A stretch of 64,000 bases of DNA, from NCBI RefSeq assembly GCF_019880305.1, contig NZ_CP082301.1:620001-684000 (forward strand), read 5' to 3'. A program made the translations under genes and the position numbers. Every line of letters begins with the position of its first letter. The stretch's first letter is position 1. The notes below the pieces were generated by a model. That model did no database searches and was not told the DNA's origin. It saw nothing but the letters and a program-made list of their open reading frames with translations. The stretch comes from Streptomyces decoyicus (lineage in GTDB: Bacteria > Actinomycetota > Actinomycetes > Streptomycetales > Streptomycetaceae). Positions 1-31,000 of the stretch are shown here, in pieces.

Positions 1-16014
<16,014 letters not shown>

Positions 16015-16025
16015 GTCGTCGTTCC

Positions 16026-19000
16026 TCACCGTTCGTTGTGGTCGCTGTTGCCGCGGGCGGCGTCTTCGAGTTCGCGCAGGACGTGTTCCTCCACCAGATC
16101 CGCCAGGGCGGCGACCGTGCGGGCGGTCAGCACGTCCCGGGGGGTGAGGGCGACGCCGAAGGTCTCGTTGGTCCGGGAGGCGATGAGCAGGCTGCGCAGC
16201 GAGTCGCCGCCCAGGGCGAAGAAGTCGTCCTCGACGCCCACGGTCGTCTCCAGGGCCTGGGCCCAGACGTCCGCGAGGAATTCCTCGGTGGGAGTGCGCG
16301 GGGCGACGTGCGCGGCGGGCTCGTGCGGGTCCGGGCCGGGCGCGGGCAGGGCGGCTCGGTCGGTCTTGCCGTTCTCGGTGAGCGGGAAGCGCTCCAGGAC
16401 GACGAAGGCCGAGGGGACCATGTGGCCGGGCAGGGTCCGGGCGGCGTGGGCGCGCAGCTCCGCGCCGGACGGGACGTCGGTGTCCGGTGCGGCGAGCAGA
16501 TGGGCCACCAGGCGCGGCGTTCCGGGCTCGTCCTCCCGTACGGTCACCACGGCGTCCCGCACGGCCGGGTGGCTCACCAGGGCCGTCTCGACCTCGCCCG
16601 CCTCGATCCGGTGGCCGTGCAGCTTCATCTGGTGGTCGGTGCGGCCCAGATAGTGGAGCTCGCCCCGGGCGTCGCGGCGGACCAGGTCGCCCGTGCGGTA
16701 CATCCGGTCACCCGGTGCGCCGTACGGGTCGGCGGTGAACCGCGTGGCCGTCAGTCCCGGGCGGTGGAGATAGCCGCGGGCCAGGGAGGGCCCGCTGATC
16801 CACAGTTCGCCCGCGACTCCGTCGGCGACCGGTCGCAGCCGCCCGTCGAGCACATAGACCCCGCTGCCCTGTCGCGGGCGGCCGATCGGGGGCGCCGCAC
16901 CGTCGGGCAGGAGCGGTCCCGACCAGGTGGCGACGACCGTGGCCTCGGTGGGTCCATAGGAGTTGATCATCCGGTGGTGCGGGGCCCAGCGGCCGACCAG
17001 GTCGGCGCCGCAGGCGTCCGCGCCGACGATGAGCGTGCGCAGGTCCGGCAGCGTCCCCGCGGTGGCGGGCGGCACGGTGGCGAGCGCGGCGGGCGGCAGC
17101 AGGGTGTGGGTGATGCGTTCACCGCGCAGCACCTCGGCCAGCTGCTCGCCGAGCAGCGGTCCGGGCGGCGGCACCACGAGGCGGGCACCGGCCGGCAGGG
17201 CCATGCACAGCTCCAGTACCGAGGCGTCGAAGCTGGGGGTGGCGAAGGCCAGCACCCGGTCGCCCGGCCGCACTTGGTAGTGGTCGGCCTCGGCGCCGGC
17301 GAAGCCCGCCAGGCCGCGGTGGGTGACGACCACGCCCTTGGGGGTGCCGGTGGAGCCGGACGTGTAGATCACATAGGCCGGGTCGTCGAGGTCGAGCGGG
17401 CGGATGCGGTCCCGGTCGGTGGGCCGATGGGCGGGTGCGGTCCCGTCCTCGGCGGCCAGGAGGTCTCGTACCTCGTCGGCCTCCAGGGTGACGGCCGGGG
17501 CGGCGTCGCGCAGCATCAGCGCGATCCGCTCGGCCGGGTACCCGGGGTCAACCGGCAGGTAGGCGGCGCCGGCCTTGGCGGTCGCGAGCTGGGCGACGAT
17601 CATGTCGGCCGATCTCGGCAGGACCAGGGCGACGACGTCACCGGGGCCCGCCCCCCGGGTGAGGAGATGGTGCGCCAGGCGGTTGGCCCGTGCCTCCAGT
17701 TGCGCGAAGGAGAGCCGGCGGTCCGGTGCGGTCACCGCGGGGGCGTCCGGCCACCGGTCGACGGCCGTCTCGACGAGCGCGGCCAGGGTGGCCGGCGGGA
17801 CCGTGTCGGCGGGCGGCCGCGCGGTCAGCCGCTCGCGTTCGTCCGACGGCAGGATGTCGAGCGCGTCCACGCTCGCCGCGCCGCCGGGTGCCGCCAGGGC
17901 TTTCAGGGTGTGCACCAGCTGGGCGGTCAGGGACGCGGCGGTGGACTCCTCGAAGTACCGTGGGTCGTAGCCGAGTTCGACGCTCAGACGGGTATCGGGC
18001 GAGACCACCACGGTGAGCGGGTAGTTGGTGGCCTCCAGGGCGTGCAGATCACGGACGCGCAGGCCGTGTGCGGTGGCCGCGGTGTCGTTGATCGGGTAGT
18101 TCTCGAAGACCACCAGGCTCTCGAACAGCGGTGATCCGGCGGGCAGTTCGCTCCAGCCGCGCAGGTCGGACAGCGGGACGTGGTCGAAGCCACGGGCACT
18201 GGCCTGCGCGGACTGGAGCCCTTGCAGCCAATCGGCCGGGGCCGCACCGCCGTCCACGTCGCACCGCACCGGCAGGGTGTTGATGAACAGGCCGGTGATG
18301 GAGTCGGCGCCGGGCAGGTCCGCGGGCCGGCCGGAGACCGTCGTGCCGAAGCACACGTCGCGCTGTCCGCTCCAGCGTGACAGCAGCAGGCCCCACACCC
18401 CCTGGACGACGGTGTTGAGGGTGAGGTGGTGGTGCCGGGCGAAGTCCTGGAGGGCGGTGCTCTCCTGCTCGCCGAGCCGCTGCGAGAGCCAGGTGCCGGC
18501 GCGGGTGGCGGCGCCCGGGGCCGGGCGGCGGTCGTAGGGCAGCGGGGTGGGTGCGGACAGCCCCGCCAGCGCCCGGCGCCAGTGCTCCTCGGCCGGGGCC
18601 GTGTCGTGGGCGGCGAGCCAGGCGGCGTAGTCGGCGAACGGCCTGCGGTCCGGCAGCCCGGGGTCGGTGCCCCGGGTGAGCGCCGCATGGCAGGCGAAGA
18701 CGTCCGAGAGAACCTGGAAGACGCTCCACCCGTCGAGCAGCACATGGTGGAAGGTCCACACGACCCGTACCTCTGCCGGCGAGAGCCGGATGAGGGTGAG
18801 CCGCAGCAGCGGCGCCCGGTCCAGGGCGAGCCCGCGGTCCCGGTCGTCGGCGAGCAGCCGCTCCAGTGCGGTGTCGCGCTCGTCCTGCGCCAGGGCGCTC
18901 CAGTCGAGTGCGGTGACGGGCAGGGTGACGGAGCGGTGGACGGTCTGGAGGGGCACCGGCACCTCGTGCAGGACCACCGCGCTGCGCAGCACGGGGGTGC

Positions 19001-22000
19001 GGTCGACGACGTGCTGCCAGGCGGCGGCCAGCAGCCGGGAGTCGCGTACGCCGTCCAGGACGAAGGTGGCCTGCTCCACGTAGAGCCCCTGGTCGGGTTC
19101 GTCGAGCCCGTGGAAGACCAGTCCGGTCTGCGTGGGGGTCAGCGGATAGACGTCCGTGACGTCCCGGCCGTCGCCGACGAGCCGGTCGACGGTCTCCTGG
19201 TCCAGGCCGGCCAGCGGGAAGTCGGAGGGGGTGCGGCCCCCGGCGTCCGGTTCCGCGCAGTGCCGCACGATCTCCCGCAGCTCGGCGGCCATCTCCTCGG
19301 CCAGCTTCGCCACGGTGGCCGGCAGGTGCAGGTTCTTCGAGTACGACCAGGTGAACTCCAGCCGTTTGTCCGTCACCAGGCCGACGACGTCGATCAGATG
19401 CGGCCGGTCGGCCGTCCGGTCCATGTCACCTTCCAGCGCGCCGTACGGTGCGTGCAGCAGACCGCCGCCCCCGGACGCGCTCCGGTCCTGCTGGCCGAGG
19501 TAGTTGAAGGCGATCTGCGGGTCGGCCGGGAGCCCGGTGGCCGCCGGGGTGCGCAGGTGGCGCAGCGCGCCGTGTCCCAGGCCGTGGCGGGGCAGCGTCC
19601 GCAGGCCCTCCTTGGCGGACTTCAGCGCCGTGGCGACGTCCGCGTGCGGCGGCAGGTCCAGCGCGACCGGGAACATGGTGGTGAACCAGCCGACGGTGCG
19701 GGAGAGGTCGACGTCGTCGAAGATCTCCTCGCGGCCGTGGCCCTCCAGCCCGATCCGTACCCGGTCGTGCCCGGTCCAGCGGGCCAGCACCCGGCCCAGG
19801 GCGCACAGCAGGACGTCGTTGATCCGGGTCCGGTAGACGTCCGGGACGTCCTGGAGCAGCCGTCGGGTCTCCTCGGCCTCCAGGCGGACGGTCACGGTGT
19901 CCTCGGAGTCCGCGGAGTTGCGGCCCGTGCGGTCGGTGGGCAGGTCCGTGTGACCGTCCGGCCCGCTCCAGTGGGCGATTTCGTCGTCGAAGCCGCCGGC
20001 GGCGGTGTGGTCGTGCAGCCGCTGCGCCCAGGCGCGGAACGAGGTGGTCTTGGGGCCGAGCGCGGCCCGGCCGCCGGCCCGCACCCGCCGGTAGGCGGTG
20101 TCGAGGTCCTCCAGGATGATGCGCCAGGACACCGCGTCGACGACGAGGTGGTGGGCCGCCAGTACCAGGACCGGGCGGTCCTGGTCGCCCAGGTGGCACA
20201 GCGCGGTCTTCAGCAGCGGCCCGCCGGCCAGGTCGAAGGCGGCGCACAGGTCGCGGGTCAGCGCGCGCAGTTCGGCCGCGCGCTCCTGCGGCGACCGGCG
20301 GGAGAGGTCGTGCACCTCCAGGGCGGGCGCCGCACCGGGCGCCGCGCTGTACTGGCGCCAGTGGCCGTCGCCGGTGGCCTCGTAGCCCATGCGCAGGGCG
20401 TCGTGGTGCTCCAGCACCGCGGCCAGGGCGGCGCGCAGCGCGCCCTCGTCGACCTCGGCGGCCAGTTGGAAGGAGAGCGACTGGGTGAAGTGCCCGGGAT
20501 TGTCCGGGACGTTGTCGAACAGCCAGTGCTGGACGGGGGTGAGCGGCACCTCTCCGACCACCGGGCCCTGTTCGGCGGTGGACACCGCGGCCCGCAGCTG
20601 CCCGGCGGCCGCGGCCAGGGCGGCGACGGTCTGGTGGACGAACAGATGGCGCGGGGTCAGCGCAAGGCCCGCGCGGCGGGCCGCGGAGACGATCTGGATG
20701 CTGAGGATCGAGTCCCCGCCGAGCGCGAAGTAGTTGTCCTCGGCGCCCACGTGGTCCACGCCCAGCACGGCGGCCCAGATCCCGGCGAGCACCTTCTCGG
20801 TGTCCGTGCGCGGCGGGACGTAACCGGCGGCCGGGGCGGCCCAGTCGGGCGCCGGCAGGGCGCGCCGGTCGAGTTTGCCGGTCGCTCCCAGCGGCAGCCG
20901 CTCCAGGGGGACGACGACCGCGGGGACCAGGTGGTCGGGCAGGCTCTGCGCGAGGAAGGCACGCAGCGCGGCGGGGTCGGCGCTCGCCGCGCCCCGTGCG
21001 ACCACATAGCCCACCAGGCGCTTGTGGCCGTCGGTCTCGACGACCCGCGCGGCGGCCTCGGCCACCTCGGGGTGCCGGGCCAACGCGGCTTCCACCTCGC
21101 CCAGTTCGATGCGGAAGCCGCGCACCTTGACCTGGTCGTCGGTCCGGCCGAGGTACTCCAGCCGGCCCTCGGCGTCCCAGCGCACGAGGTCGCCGGTGCG
21201 GTACATCCGCTCGCCGGCGGGGCCGAACGGGTCCGCCAGGAAGCGCCCGGCGGTCAGTCCGGGCCGCGCGAAGTACCCGCGTGCCACGCCGGTACCGGCG
21301 AGGTAGAGCTCACCGGGGGCCCCGACCGGGACCGGCCGCAGGTACGGGTCGAGGACGTAGGCGCGGGCTCCGGCGACGGGGCTGCCGATCGGCGGGGTGC
21401 GGTCCGGGTCCGCGGGGTCGCAGTACCAGGCGGTGGCGTAGACGGTGGCCTCGGTGGGGCCGTAGATGTTGGCGACCCGGCAGCCGGGGACGGCGGCGCG
21501 TACCTCGCGGACGGTGCGGGCGGCGAGGCCCTCACCGGCCAGCACCACGGTGTCCGCCGTGACGTGGACGGTGTCCTCGGCGAGGAGCCGGCCCAGGGCC
21601 GAGGGGACGGCGCTGAGCAGGCTCGCGGTCCAGGGGGCGGAGCGTTCGGCCAGGGCCAGCAGGTCGCTCACGATCTCGACGCAGCCGCCGGACAGCAACG
21701 GGCTGAAGATCTCGAAGACGGACACATCGAAGTTCAGCGAGGTGGATGCCACGACGTGGGACAGGCCACGGCCGCCGAACTCGGCGGCCGCCCAGTCGGT
21801 CAGGGACACCACCGAACCGTGGGTCGCCACCACGCCCTTGGGCAGGCCCGTCGATCCCGAGGTGTGGATGACATAGGCGGGGTGGGCGGGCAGCAGCGCA
21901 CCGGTCCGTTCTCCGTCACCGATGTCGGCGGCGGACTGCCCGGCGAGCCGGTCCGCCCACGCGGGGTCGTCCAGCACGATCCGGGTGGCGGGCCCCTCCG

Positions 22001-25000
22001 GCAGCCGGCCGGCCAGTTCGGGGGTGGTGAGCACGATGTCCGGACCGATGTCGTCGAACAGGAACGAGACGCGCTCGGCCGGGTACTTGGGATCGACCGG
22101 CAGATAGCCCGCGCCGCTCTTGAGCACGGCCAGCAGGGCCACGATCAGGTCCGCCGTGCGCGGCAGCGCGAGGGCGACGAACCGCTCCGGGCCCGCGCCC
22201 GAGGCGATCAGCAGCCGCGCCAGCCGGTTGGCGCGTTCGTTCAGCTCCCGGTAGGTGAGGCGGTCGTCCCCGGCCAGCACGGCCGCGGCGTGCGGGGTGC
22301 GGCCCGCCTGCTCCTCGAACACCTCGGGCAGCACGCGCCGCGGCTGCGGGGCGGCCGGACCGCCGAACTCCCGCAGGACGCGTCCGCGTTCCTCCTCGGT
22401 GAGCAGCGGCAGGTCCGCCAGCCGGCGGTCCGGATCGGCTGCCATCTCCGTCAGCAGGACGCGCAGGCACGCGCCCAGCCGCTCGACCGTCGTGGCGTCG
22501 AAGGCCGCCGGGTCGTAGTCCAGGGCCACGGTGAGGCGCTCACCGGGGGCGACGATCACGCTCAGCGGGTAGTTGGTCGGCTCCAGGTCACGTTCCTGCT
22601 GGATGCCCAGACCGTGCCGGGCGAGGGCGTCGCTGTCGAAGGGGTAGTTCTCGAAGACCACGATGCTGTCGAACAGGCTCGTCCCGTACGGGACTTCGCT
22701 CCAGGTCCGGAGATCGGCCAGGGAGACGAAGTCGAAGCGCCGGGACTCCGACTGCGCCGTCTGAAGGGCGCGCAGCCAGTCCAGCAGAGCGCGCTGCCCG
22801 TCGACCCGTACCCGGGTGGGCAGGGTGTTGATGAACAGTCCGACCATGGACTCCACACCGGGCAGCGCGGCGGGGCGCCCGGAGACGGTGGTGCCGAAGA
22901 CCACGTCGTCGCTGTTGCTGTAGCGGGACAGCAGCAGCCCCCAGGCGCCCTGGAGGACGGTGTTCATGGTGAGGCCGGACTGCTGTGCCATCTCCCGCAG
23001 CCGCGCGGAGTCCGTCTCGTCCAGCGTGACGCGGACCGATCCCGAGGAGGAGGCGCGGTGGGCCTCCAGGGGCTTGCGGTCCCGCGGGAGTTCGGTGGGC
23101 GAGGTGAACCCGGCCAGCGCGGTGCGCCAGTGCCGTTCGGCCTGCGTGGTGTCCTGCTCCGCCAGCCAGCGCAGGTAGCTGCCGAAGGGCGGGCGGGAGG
23201 GGACCTGGGGGCGGCGGCCGCCGGTGAGCGCCGCGTACCGTTCGCAGACCTCGTCGAAGACCTGGGCCGCGCTCCAGCCGTCGAGCAGGATGTGGTGGAA
23301 GGTCCAGACGAGACGGACCCGGTCGGCGGACAGCCTGATCAGGGCCAGCCGCATCAACGGGGCGGCGGCGAGGTCGAGACCGGCCTCCCGGTCCTCGGCG
23401 AGCAGGGTGGCCAGCGCGCGCTCGGCCGCGTCGGCGCTCCGCCCGGACCAGTCGTGGTGGGTGACGGGCACGGTGGCACGGGCCTGGACGACCTGGAGCG
23501 GCTCGGCGGTTTCCTCCCACACCAGTCGGGTGCGGAGCATCGGGTTGGCGTCGGCCGTCTGCTGCCAGGCCGTGGCGAGCGCGACGGGGTCGGTGACACC
23601 GGAGAGCACCAGCTGGACCTGGTTGAAGTAGGTGTGCGAGGCCGGGTCCATCAGGCTGTGGAACAGCATCCCGGCCTGCATCGGGGTCAGCGGGTAGATG
23701 TCCTCCACGGCGCGGCCGTCCGCCGCGACCCGGTCCACGGACGCCTGGTCGAGGCGGGCGAGCGGGAAGTCGGAGGGGGTGCGGCCGCCGGCGTCCGGCC
23801 CGGCGCAGTGGGCGACGATGTCCTCCAGCGCCGTGAGCATGCCCGTGGCCAGCGCGGTGACCGTCTCCTCACGGTGCACTCCGCTGCTGTAGTACCAGGT
23901 CAGTTCGAGGCATCGCTCCTCGACCCGGCCCACCACGTCCAGCAGGTGCGGCCGGTTCGTCTCGGGCGCGGCGGCGCCGTCCAGTCCGCCGCGCACCGCG
24001 CGGATCAGGCCGCCGTCGCCCGACCAGTCGAACCGGCCGAGGTAGTTGAAACTGATCCGGGGCTGGGGTGTGGCAGCGAGTTCGCCGTCGGTGCCGAGGT
24101 GCCGCAGCGCCCCGTGGCCCAGACCCCGGCCGGGGACCGCACGCAGCTGCTCCTTGACGGACTTGAGCGCCGCGGCCCAGTCGCCTGCCGGGACGTCCAG
24201 GGCGACGGGGAACAGGGTGGTGAACCAGCCGACCGTACGGGACAGGTCGACGCCGTCGAAGAGGTGGTCCTCACGGCCGTGCCCCTCCAGACCGACGGCG
24301 ACGGTGCGCTGCCCGGTCCAGTCGGCCAGCACCCGGCCGAGCGCCGTGAGCAGCACGTCGTTGATCTGGGTGCGGTAGACGGCAGGCACCTTCTGCAACA
24401 GGTCGCCGGTCCGCTGCCGGTCCAGACGGACGGTGACCGAGCGCAGGTCGGCGATGGTGTTGGTCCCGGCGGCGTCGACGGGCAGCGGTGCCGCGCAGTG
24501 GGCGGCCACCGCGCTCCAGTGCGCGCTCTCGCCGGCGAACCCGCCGGACTCGGTGTGGGCGTGCAGCCGCCGGGCCCATTCCTGGACCGAGGTGGTCCGG
24601 GCGGGCGGGCTCACCGGCCCGCCGGTGCGTGCCTGCTGGTAGGCGCTCTCCAGGTCCTCCAGCAGCACCCGCCAGGAGACCCCGTCGACCACCAGGTGGT
24701 GCACGGTCAGGAACAGCCGCGGCGGCCGGGTCCCCGCCCCGGTGAACAGCCGGGCGGCGAGCAGGGGCCCGTCCGCCAGCCGGAAGCCGGCATGCGCCTC
24801 GGCCATGGCGGCCTCGGCCGCGGCCGCGCACTCCTCGTCGTCCCGCCCGCTGAGGTCGTGCACCTCCAGCAGCTGCGGTTCCGGCGCGTCGGGGGCCGGG
24901 CAGTGCTGGTGCCAGGTCCCGTCCGGGCGCTGCACGAAGCGGGCCCGCAGGGCGTCGTGGTGGGTCCACAGGGCGTGCAGGGCCCGTTGCAGGGCCTGCG

Positions 25001-28000
25001 GATCGGGGTCCTCGGCCAGTTCGATGAGGACGGACTGGTTGAAGTACCCGGGGCGTTGCGGCCGGGCGTCGAGGAACCAGTGCTGGATCGGGGTGAGGGC
25101 GACGTCCCCGGTCACCGGGCCGGTGCCGGCGACGGGTGCGGCGGCGCCGGTGGCGGCCGCCAGGGCGGCGATCGTGGGATGCCGGAACAGGTCCCGGGGA
25201 GTCAGGGTCAGGCCGGCCCGGCGGGCCCGCGAGACGACCTGGATGCTGAGGATCGAATCGCCGCCCAGCATGAAGAAGTTGTCCTCGACCCCCACCCGGT
25301 CGACGCCCAGCAGCGCGCACCAGATCTCCGCGAGGATCCGCTCGGCCTCGGTGCGCGGCGCGAGGTGCTCCGAGGATGCGGCGGCCGACCAGTCGGGGGC
25401 GGGCAGCCTGCGCCGGTCGACCTTTCCGTTGCGCGTGAGGGGCAGCGCGTCCAGGGTCACGAACGCGGCGGGGAGCATGTAGTCGGGCAGTTCGGCGGCG
25501 AGGAAGGCACGCAGCTCCTCCGCCTGCGGCACCGTCGCGCCCGGGGCGGGTACGAGGTAGGCGGCCAGGCGCTTGCGGCCGCCGTCCTCGGGGACGGTCA
25601 GTACCGCTTCGGCGACCGCGGTGTGGCGGGTGAGCTGGGCCTCGATCTCCGCCGGTTCGACACGGAAGCCCCGGATCTTGATCTGGTCGTCGGCACGCCC
25701 CACGAAGTGGAGTTCGCCGTCGGCGCTCCAGCGCACGATGTCGCCGGTGCGGTACATCCGGGTCCCGGGCGGTCCGAACGGGTCGGCCAGGTAGCGTTCG
25801 GCGGTCGCGCCGGGACGGCCGCCGTAGCCGCGGGCGAGCCCGGCACCGGCGATGTACAGCTCCCCCGGGATGCCCGGCGGCTGGGGCTGCAAGGCGTCGT
25901 CCAGGACGTAGACGCGGGTGTTGTCCAGGGGACGTCCGATGGGCAGGGCCGCGGGCAGCGGGTCACCGGAGCGGAAGGTGCGCCGGGTCGCGAAGGTGGT
26001 CGTCTCGGTGGGGCCGTAGCCGTCGACCACGGTCAGGCCGGGGCAGGCGTCGAGGACGCGGCGTACCGCGGCACCCGGCACGGCCTCGCCGCCGGTCCAC
26101 ACCTCCCGGGCGCCCCGCAGGCACTCGGGGTCCTCCTGGGCCAGCAGGCGGAACAGCCCGGCGGTCAGCCACAGGCAGCTGACGCCGTGTTCGGAGATCG
26201 CCCGGCGCACCGTGTTGGCGTCCACGTCGGCCGGCGGGGCCAGGACGGCCCGGCCGCCGCGCAGCAGCGGCACCCACAGTTCGTAGGTGGCCGCGTCGAA
26301 GGCCTGCGGGGAGTGCACCAGGACCCGGTCGTGTCCGTCGAAGGCGCGGTCGAAGGCGAGCGCCACGACGTCCCGGTGGCGCACCGCGACCCCCTTGGGG
26401 CGGCCGGTGGAGCCGGAGGTGAACATCAGGTAGAGCACGTTGTCGGGGTGGAGGACGGGCAGGGGCGCGCCCTCCACGGCGGCGGTGCCGGACGGCGCGG
26501 GCGGCGCGCCCTGGTCCGTCACCAGCAGGGCGTGCCCGCCGGGAGCCACCTCGCGGGCGGTTTCCTCCCATGCGGTGTCGGTGAGCACCAGGTCCGCCGT
26601 GGTCTCCCCCAGCACCTGCCGCAGCCGCTCCCGCGGGGCGCGTCCGTCCAGCGGGACGTACACCCCTCCCGCCTTGACGAGGGCCAGCTGGGCGACGACC
26701 AGTGCGGCCGACCGGTCCATGAGGACGCCGACCGGGGACTCCGGACGCACGCCGAGCCCGGTCAGTCTGCGGGCCAACGCATCGGTACGGGCGTCGAGTT
26801 CGCGGTAGGTCACGCAGACGCCGTCGGCGTCCAGGGCCGTGGCGTCGGGGGTGCGCCGGGCCTGGGCGGCGAACAGCCCGGCGACCGTGCCCTCGGGCAG
26901 TGCGGCGGAGGTGTCGTTCCACTCCTCGACCACCTGGCGCCGGCGCGCCGCGCCGAGCACCGGCAGCCGCGCGGGCGGGCGCCGGTCGTCGGCGGCCATG
27001 CCCTCCAGCAGCACCGTGAGGTATTCGCCCATCCGCTCGACGGTGGCGGTGTCGAACAGTTCCGGGTCGTAGCCGAGCCGCAGGGCCATTTCCGGGCCGG
27101 GGTAGGCGACCAGGCTGAGCGGATAGTTGGTGGTCTCGATGCCGTCGAGGCCGCTCAGCCGCAGCCCGTGCGCGGCGGCGAGGTCGTCGCCGACGGGGTA
27201 GTTCTCGAACACCACGATGCTGTCGAACAGTCCGACCCGCTCGGGCAGGTCGCTGAACGCCTTCAGCCGGGCGAGCGGTACGAAGTCGAAGCGCCGGTCG
27301 TCGGTCTGGATCTCCTGCACCCGGCGCAGCCAGTCCGTCAGGGTGCCGTCGGAGGGGACGGTCAGCCGGGTCGGTACGGTCGCGATGAACAGGCCGTTCA
27401 TGGCCTCGACGCCGGGCAGTTCCGGCGGCCGTCCGGACACGGTGGTGCCGAAGACGACGTCGGACCGCCCCGTCTGACGGGCCAGCAGCAGCGCCCAGGC
27501 CCCCTGCACCAGGGTGTTCATGGTCAGGCCCGCGCCCTTGGCCAGCTCGTCCAGCCGGCGGGAGGTGCCGGCGGACAGGGTGACGCGCACCGCCTCGGTG
27601 GACTCCGCGCGGTGGGTCTCCCTGGGCTCACGGTCGTAGGGCAGTGCGGTGGGCTCGGCCAGTCCGTCGAGCCGGGTCCGCCAGTGCTGTTCGGCCTCCG
27701 CCCAGTCGCGGTCCCGCAGCCAGGCCACGTAGTCGCGGAAGGGCCGGCGGCCGGGCAGGCCCGGGTCCGGAGGCGTGACACCGTCCCCGGCCGCCGCGTC
27801 ACGCAGTGCGGCGTGGCACCGGAAGACGTCGGAGAGCACCTGGAACAGGCTCCAGCCGTCCAGCACCAGATGGTGGAAGGACCACACCACCTGCACCTCG
27901 GTATCGGACAGCCGGGCCACGGCCAGGCGCAGCAGCGGAGCGGTTTCGAGGTCGATCCCGCGCCGCCGGTCGCGGTCGAGCAGTTCCCGCAGCCGGGCCC

Positions 28001-31000
28001 GGCGCTCGCCGTCCGGCAGGGCGCGCCAGTCCAGGTGGGTGACCGGCACGGTGGCGCCGCGCTCCACCACCAGCAGCGGCTCGGGCACGTCCTGCCACAC
28101 GACGCGCCCGCGCAGTACCGGGGTGCGGTCCGTCACCTGCTGCCAGGCCGCGGCCAGGGTCTGCGGATCGGACACGCCGTCCAGCACGAAGGTGAGCTGC
28201 TGGAAGTAGACGCTCTGGTCGTCCTGGGAGAGCCGGTGGAAGAGCATGCCGGCCTGGGTGGGGGTGAGCGGGTGGATGTCCTCGACGGTGCCGCCGTCGC
28301 CGACCAGCCGGTCCACCGTCGGCTGGTCGAGGGCGGCCAGCGGGAAGTCGGACGGGGTGCGGCCGCCGGCCCCGGGCCGGGCGCCGTGCCGGGCGATGTC
28401 GCCCAGCGCCCGGGCGAATTCGCCGGCCAGCCGGGCGACGGTCTCCTCGTGGTGGAGGTGCGTCGAGTAGAACCAGGTGAATTCCAGCGCGTCGCCGTCC
28501 AGCCGGCCCACGACCTCCAGCGCGTGCGGCCGCGGCGCCGCGGGGTCGGCGTCGAGCGCCAGCCCACGGTGCGGACCGCGGTAGAGGCAGCCGTCGCCGC
28601 CCGGCAGGCCGAACTGGCCGAGGTAGTTGAAGCTGATGCCCGCGGTGGGCAGCTGCGGCAGGTCTTCGGGCCGGGTCAGATACCGCTGGACGCCGTAGCC
28701 GAGACCGCGGCGGGGCACGGCGCGCAGCTGCTCCTTGACCGACTTCAGCACGGTGCCCCAGTCCGCGTCCCCGGCGACGGCGAGGGCGACCGGGTAGCGG
28801 GTCGTGAACCAGCCGACGGTGCGGCTCAGGTCCACGTCCGGGAAGAGTTCCTCCCGCCCGTGGCCCTCCAGGTCCACCGGGACCCGGTCGTGTCCGGTCC
28901 ACTCGTGCAGCACCCGTCCCAGCGCACTCAGCAGCACGTCGTTGACCTGGGTGCGGAAGGCCCCGGGCAGGGTGTGCAGCAGGACGGAGGTGTCCCCCGG
29001 GGTGAGGCGCACGGTCACCGAGCGGGCCGACGCATAGGTGTTGGCGCCCGCGAGGTCGGCCGGCAGCGCCGGGTCGCAGGTGCGGGCCAGCGTCGTCCAG
29101 TAGGCCGTCTCGTCCTGGAAGCCGCCGGCTTCGGCGTGCCCGGTCAGCCGGCCCGCCCAGTGGCGCAGCGGGGAGGACTTCGGCGGCAGCGCGGCGCCCT
29201 CTCCCCCGCGCTGTGCGCGGTAGGCCCGGTCCAGGTCCTCCAGCAGCAGGCGCCACGAGACGCCGTCGACCACCAGGTGGTGGACGGCCAGGTGCAGGAC
29301 GGGGGGCCGCTCGTCACTCCGGTCGTGGAGCACCGCCCGCAGCAGGGGGCCGCGGCGCAGGTCGAACGGGCCGAGGTGCGGTGCGTCGTCCTCAGGGCCG
29401 GTGTGGCGGTGCAGCGCGCATCCGGGCGCCTCGCTGTCGATGTGCTGGCGCCACCGGCCGTCGCCGTCCGGCACGAAGCGCGAGCGCAACGCGTCGTGGT
29501 GGGCGACCACGTCGTGCAGCGCGGCTTCCAGCGCCGTGGCGTCCAGGTCGTCGGTCAGCTCGACCGACATCGTCTGGCCGAAGTGGCCGGCCCGTTCGGC
29601 GTCGCTCTCGAACAGCCAGTGCTGAATGGGCGTCAGTGGTGCAGGGCCGGTGGCCTCCGCCGCGGGGGCCGGGCCCGGGGCCGGCTGCCCGGCAGCGTCC
29701 ACGCACTGCGCGAGGGCGGCGACCGTCTGGTGCCGGTAGACGTCGCGCGAGGTGACGGCCAGGCCCGCCTGCCGTGCCTGGGCGACGACCTGGATGCTGA
29801 GGATCGAGTCGCCGCCCAGCGAGAAGAAGTTGTCGTCGACGCCGACGCGCTCGACCCGCAGGACATCGGCCCACACGGCGGCGAGGGCCCGTTCGGTGGC
29901 GGTGCGCGGCGCCACGTAGTCCGTCGTGCCGTCGGCCGTCCAGTCGGGGGCGGGCAGCCGGCCGCGGTCCAGCTTGCCGTTGGGGTTGAGCGGCATCGCG
30001 TCCAGGACGACGACCGAAGCGGGGACCATGTAGTCGGGCACACTGCGGCCCAGAGCGCGCCGGATGGCGCTCGGGACGAGCTCCGCCCCGGGCGCCGGGA
30101 CGACATAGCCGATCAGCCGCTTGTGGCCGCCGCTCTCCCGGGTGGCGGCGGCTGCCTGGGCCACCCCCGCACAGCGCAGCAGCGCCTCCTCGACCTCGCC
30201 CAGCTCGATGCGGAAGCCCCGCACCTTGACCTGCTGGTCGGCCCGGCCCACGTACTCCAGCTCACCGTCGGAGGTCCACCGCACCAGGTCGCCGGTGCGG
30301 TACATCCGGCTGCCGGGGCCGGCGAAGGGGTCGGCGAGGAACCGGGCGGCGGTCAGCCCGGGACGCCTGAGGTACCCCCGGGCCAGGCCCCCTCCCCCGA
30401 GGTACAACTCACCCGTCACCCCCGGGGGTTGCGGACGCAGCATGCTGTCCAGGACGTAGCAGCGGGTCCGGGCGACGGGGCGTCCGATGGGCGGGGCCTG
30501 CTCGGGCGTGCCGTCGCCGGCGAACCACGCCGTGGCGTACACCGTGGCCTCGGTCGGGCCGTAGATGTTGGCGACCTGGGAGGACGGCATCGTCTCCCGG
30601 ATCTCCCGTACGGTCTGCGCGGGCAGCGCCTCGCCCGCCAGGACCACCGTGTCGGCCGTGACGGTGCCGGCCCCCCGGGTGAGCATCCGGGAGATCACCG
30701 ACGGCACCCCGCTGATGAGGCCGGCCTGCCGCGGCGCGGTGCCCGGCCGGTCGGCGAGGGCCGGCAGGTCGGCCACCACTTCGATGCTGCCGCCGGACAG
30801 CAGGGGGCAGAGGAGTTCGAAGACGGACACATCGAAGTTGAGCGAGGTGGAGGCCACCACGTGGGTCAGCCGCTGCCGGCCGAACTGTGCTCCTGCCCAG
30901 ACCGCCAGGTCGGCCACGCTGCGGTGGGTGACCACCACACCCTTGGGGCGGCCGGTCGAGCCGGAGGTGTAGATGACGTAGGCGGGGTGGCCCGGATCCA